Shown piece after piece: positions 14,720 to 15,746 of a stretch of DNA of 15,746 nucleotides. The stretch lies in contig CAJJPG010000029.1 of the NCBI GenBank assembly GCA_905193585.1, positions 1 to 15,746 on the forward strand. Direction: 5' to 3'. The number at the start of each line of letters is the position of its first letter. Within the stretch, counting starts at the first letter, position 1. Source of the stretch: an uncultured Oscillospiraceae bacterium. Lineage in GTDB: Bacteria; Bacillota; Clostridia; Oscillospirales; Acutalibacteraceae. The translations under genes were made by a program, and so were the position numbers. The notes under the pieces are model-generated. The model ran no database searches, was not told the DNA's origin, and saw nothing but the letters and a program-made list of their open reading frames with translations.

Positions 14720-15189
14720 GAATAGGTCACGGCTATGACGTTCACCGCTTTGCGGAAAACAGGCGGCTTATTATAGGCGGGGTGGAAATACCCTTTGAAA
14801 TGGGGCTTTTGGGGCATTCCGACGCGGACGTGCTGCTACACGCCGTTTGCGACGCACTGCTCGGCGCGGCAGCGTTGGGGGATATAGGCAAGCATTTTCC
14901 CGATACCGACCCCGCGCTTTGCAATATAGACAGCCGCATATTACTTAGAAAAACCGCAGAGCTGCTGCGTGAGCGCGGCTTTGCACCCGTTAATATAGAC
15001 GCCACGGTTATAGCCCAAAAGCCGAAACTGGCGGTTTTTATTCCCGAAATGGTGAAAAATATAGCGGCTGACTGCGGCATTGAACCCAACTGCGTTAACG
15101 TTAAGGCTACTACCGAAGAGGGCTTGGGCTTTACAGGTAATTTGGAAGGCATAGCGGCGCACGCCGTTTGCCTTATTGAGCGAATATAG
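14716..15189 (+). CDS. ispF: 2-C-methyl-D-erythritol 2,4-cyclodiphosphate synthase
   Basis: 157 residues, the normal length. IspF closes CDP-ME 2-phosphate to MEcPP with loss of CMP, the fifth step of the MEP pathway, and acts as a trimer. Metal ligands D8 and H10 (GHGYDVHRF) and H42 (HSDADVLLHAVCDALLGA) are present, as is GDIGKHFPDTD. The C-terminal ATTEEGLGFTG segment is also conserved. The start overlaps the ispD stop as ATGA, so the two proteins are probably made together. Its stop is 37 bases before the DUF4830 gene. Confidence 0.97.
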   Translation: MRIGHGYDVHRFAENRRLIIGGVEIPFEMGLLGHSDADVLLHAVCDALLGAAALGDIGKHFPDTDPALCNIDSRILLRKTAELLRERGFAPVNIDATVIAQKPKLAVFIPEMVKNIAADCGIEPNCVNVKATTEEGLGFTGNLEGIAAHAVCLIERI

Positions 15190-15196
15190 GCGCCGA

Positions 15197-15219
15197 CCCC
15201 CGCATATTATTTACGGGGG
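15197..15219 (+). promoter_or_regulatory. Short hairpin covering the SD of the DUF4830 gene
   Basis: CCCCCG (15197-15202) can pair with CGGGGG (15214-15219) around an 11-base AT-rich loop. The right arm is most of the SD GGGGGAG (15215-15221) of the gene at 15227. The pairing could lower translation; this is inference from base pairing only. Confidence 0.4.
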
Positions 15220-15226
15220 AGTAAAT

Positions 15227-15676
15227 ATGAAGCTTTTTATAACCTTTTCAAAAAGAAGTCTCGCGGCGGTGCTGCTTTCACTTATAGCGGCGCTTGCCGT
15301 TTTAAGTCGGGTCACGGCGCTGTCGGGCGGCGGTATCAGCGGCTCTACAAACGCCGAGCGGGTGGATTATATGAGCAGCCTCGGCTGTAATGTAGAGGAA
15401 ACGGCGATTTCCTCAAAAGAAACGGTAATTCCGCAAAGCTTCGGCAAGGTGTATGAAAAGTACAATGCATTGCAGAAAAAAGCAGGATTCGACCTTGAAC
15501 CGTTTCGCGGTAAAGAGGCTACGGTTTATTCCTACCGATTTGAGGACTCGCCCGAAAGGGTAGTGAATCTTATAGTTGTGAACGGCGGCATAGTAGGCGG
15601 CGATATTTCCTCAACCGCGCTTGACGGATTTATGCTGCCGCTTTTAAGTGAGAGTGTAAAGAAAATTGAGACTTGA
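15227..15676 (+). CDS. DUF4830 domain protein with N-terminal signal or anchor
   Basis: 149 residues. It begins with a basic segment and a hydrophobic stretch (about residues 10-30, KRSLAAVLLSLIAALAVL), a signal peptide or single membrane anchor, so the rest should lie outside the membrane. The soluble part (about 42-146) carries the DUF4830 pattern: MSSLGCNVEE, then VIPQSFGKVYEKYNALQKKAGFDL, then the Tyr-containing YSYRFED and a Gly-rich VVNGGIVGGDISS. No function is known for the domain. An earlier in-frame start at 15176 lies inside ispF and would put charged residues before the leader. The ATG at 15227 has GGGGGAG five bases upstream and is preferred. It may be cotranscribed with ispD-ispF, 37 bases upstream, but no functional link to isoprenoid synthesis is evident. 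Confidence 0.8.
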   Translation: MKLFITFSKRSLAAVLLSLIAALAVLSRVTALSGGGISGSTNAERVDYMSSLGCNVEETAISSKETVIPQSFGKVYEKYNALQKKAGFDLEPFRGKEATVYSYRFEDSPERVVNLIVVNGGIVGGDISSTALDGFMLPLLSESVKKIET

Positions 15677-15746
15677 TAAATTTATTTCTTCGCAGCTTTG
15701 TATTTCCCGCAAAGACGCCCGCGCCGCAATTTTAAGAGGCAGGGCT

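Noticed and set aside
15682..15746. Possible C-terminus of a minus-strand gene entering from the right (ends in GKYKAAKK then stop)
   Set aside because: Only about 20 codons are visible and no family can be recognised.

Overview
The window looks like chromosomal DNA of a low-to-mid GC Gram-positive of class Clostridia, most like an Oscillospirales/Ruminococcaceae gut bacterium. The clues are a SpoIIM-like gene next to xerD, DUF951, DUF4830 and CD1247-type genes, EF-P with lysine at position 32, strong SD sequences, near-perfect sigma-A promoters and a sortase-type surface-protein tail. No rRNA, tRNA, CRISPR array, IS element, phage gene or riboswitch was recognised. No stretch over 300 bases lacks a gene or gene remnant.

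Layout. (1) 35-1580: spoIIM-like then xerD, on the plus strand. (2) 1616-3131: a broken, leaderless remnant of a large Cys-motif surface protein ending in an LPXTG-like sorting signal, closed by a strong hairpin at 3166-3198. (3) 3215-4807, minus strand: prfC (RF3), divergent from the plus-strand run DUF951-prfA-sua5-coaE-M18 aminopeptidase (4989-9256), whose genes overlap or nearly touch. (4) 9333-9563: a 76-residue Cys-flanked membrane hairpin protein, then mnmE (9633-10994). (5) serS on the minus strand (11079-12383), converging on mnmE over a shared terminator. (6) 12494-13820: a 75-residue orphan, then efp with its own consensus promoter and a CD1247-like Cys/Asp-rich zinc-ribbon gene. 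(7) A palindromic intergenic repeat and a terminator (13833-13953). (8) ispD-ispF with a 4-base overlap, then a DUF4830 gene (15227-15676).

How the genes fit together. Most of the window concerns translation and its accuracy: release factors RF1 and RF3, t6A synthesis (Sua5), wobble-U34 modification (MnmE), seryl-tRNA synthesis and EF-P. CoA synthesis (CoaE), the MEP isoprenoid pathway (IspD, IspF), peptide turnover (M18) and chromosome-dimer resolution (XerD) share the transcription units.

I see no convincing novel multi-gene system. The items most worth a second look are XerD lacking the usual catalytic lysine, the decayed surface-protein gene, the exact DDCDCCD duplication in the CD1247-like protein, the intergenic palindrome, and the two small orphan genes.
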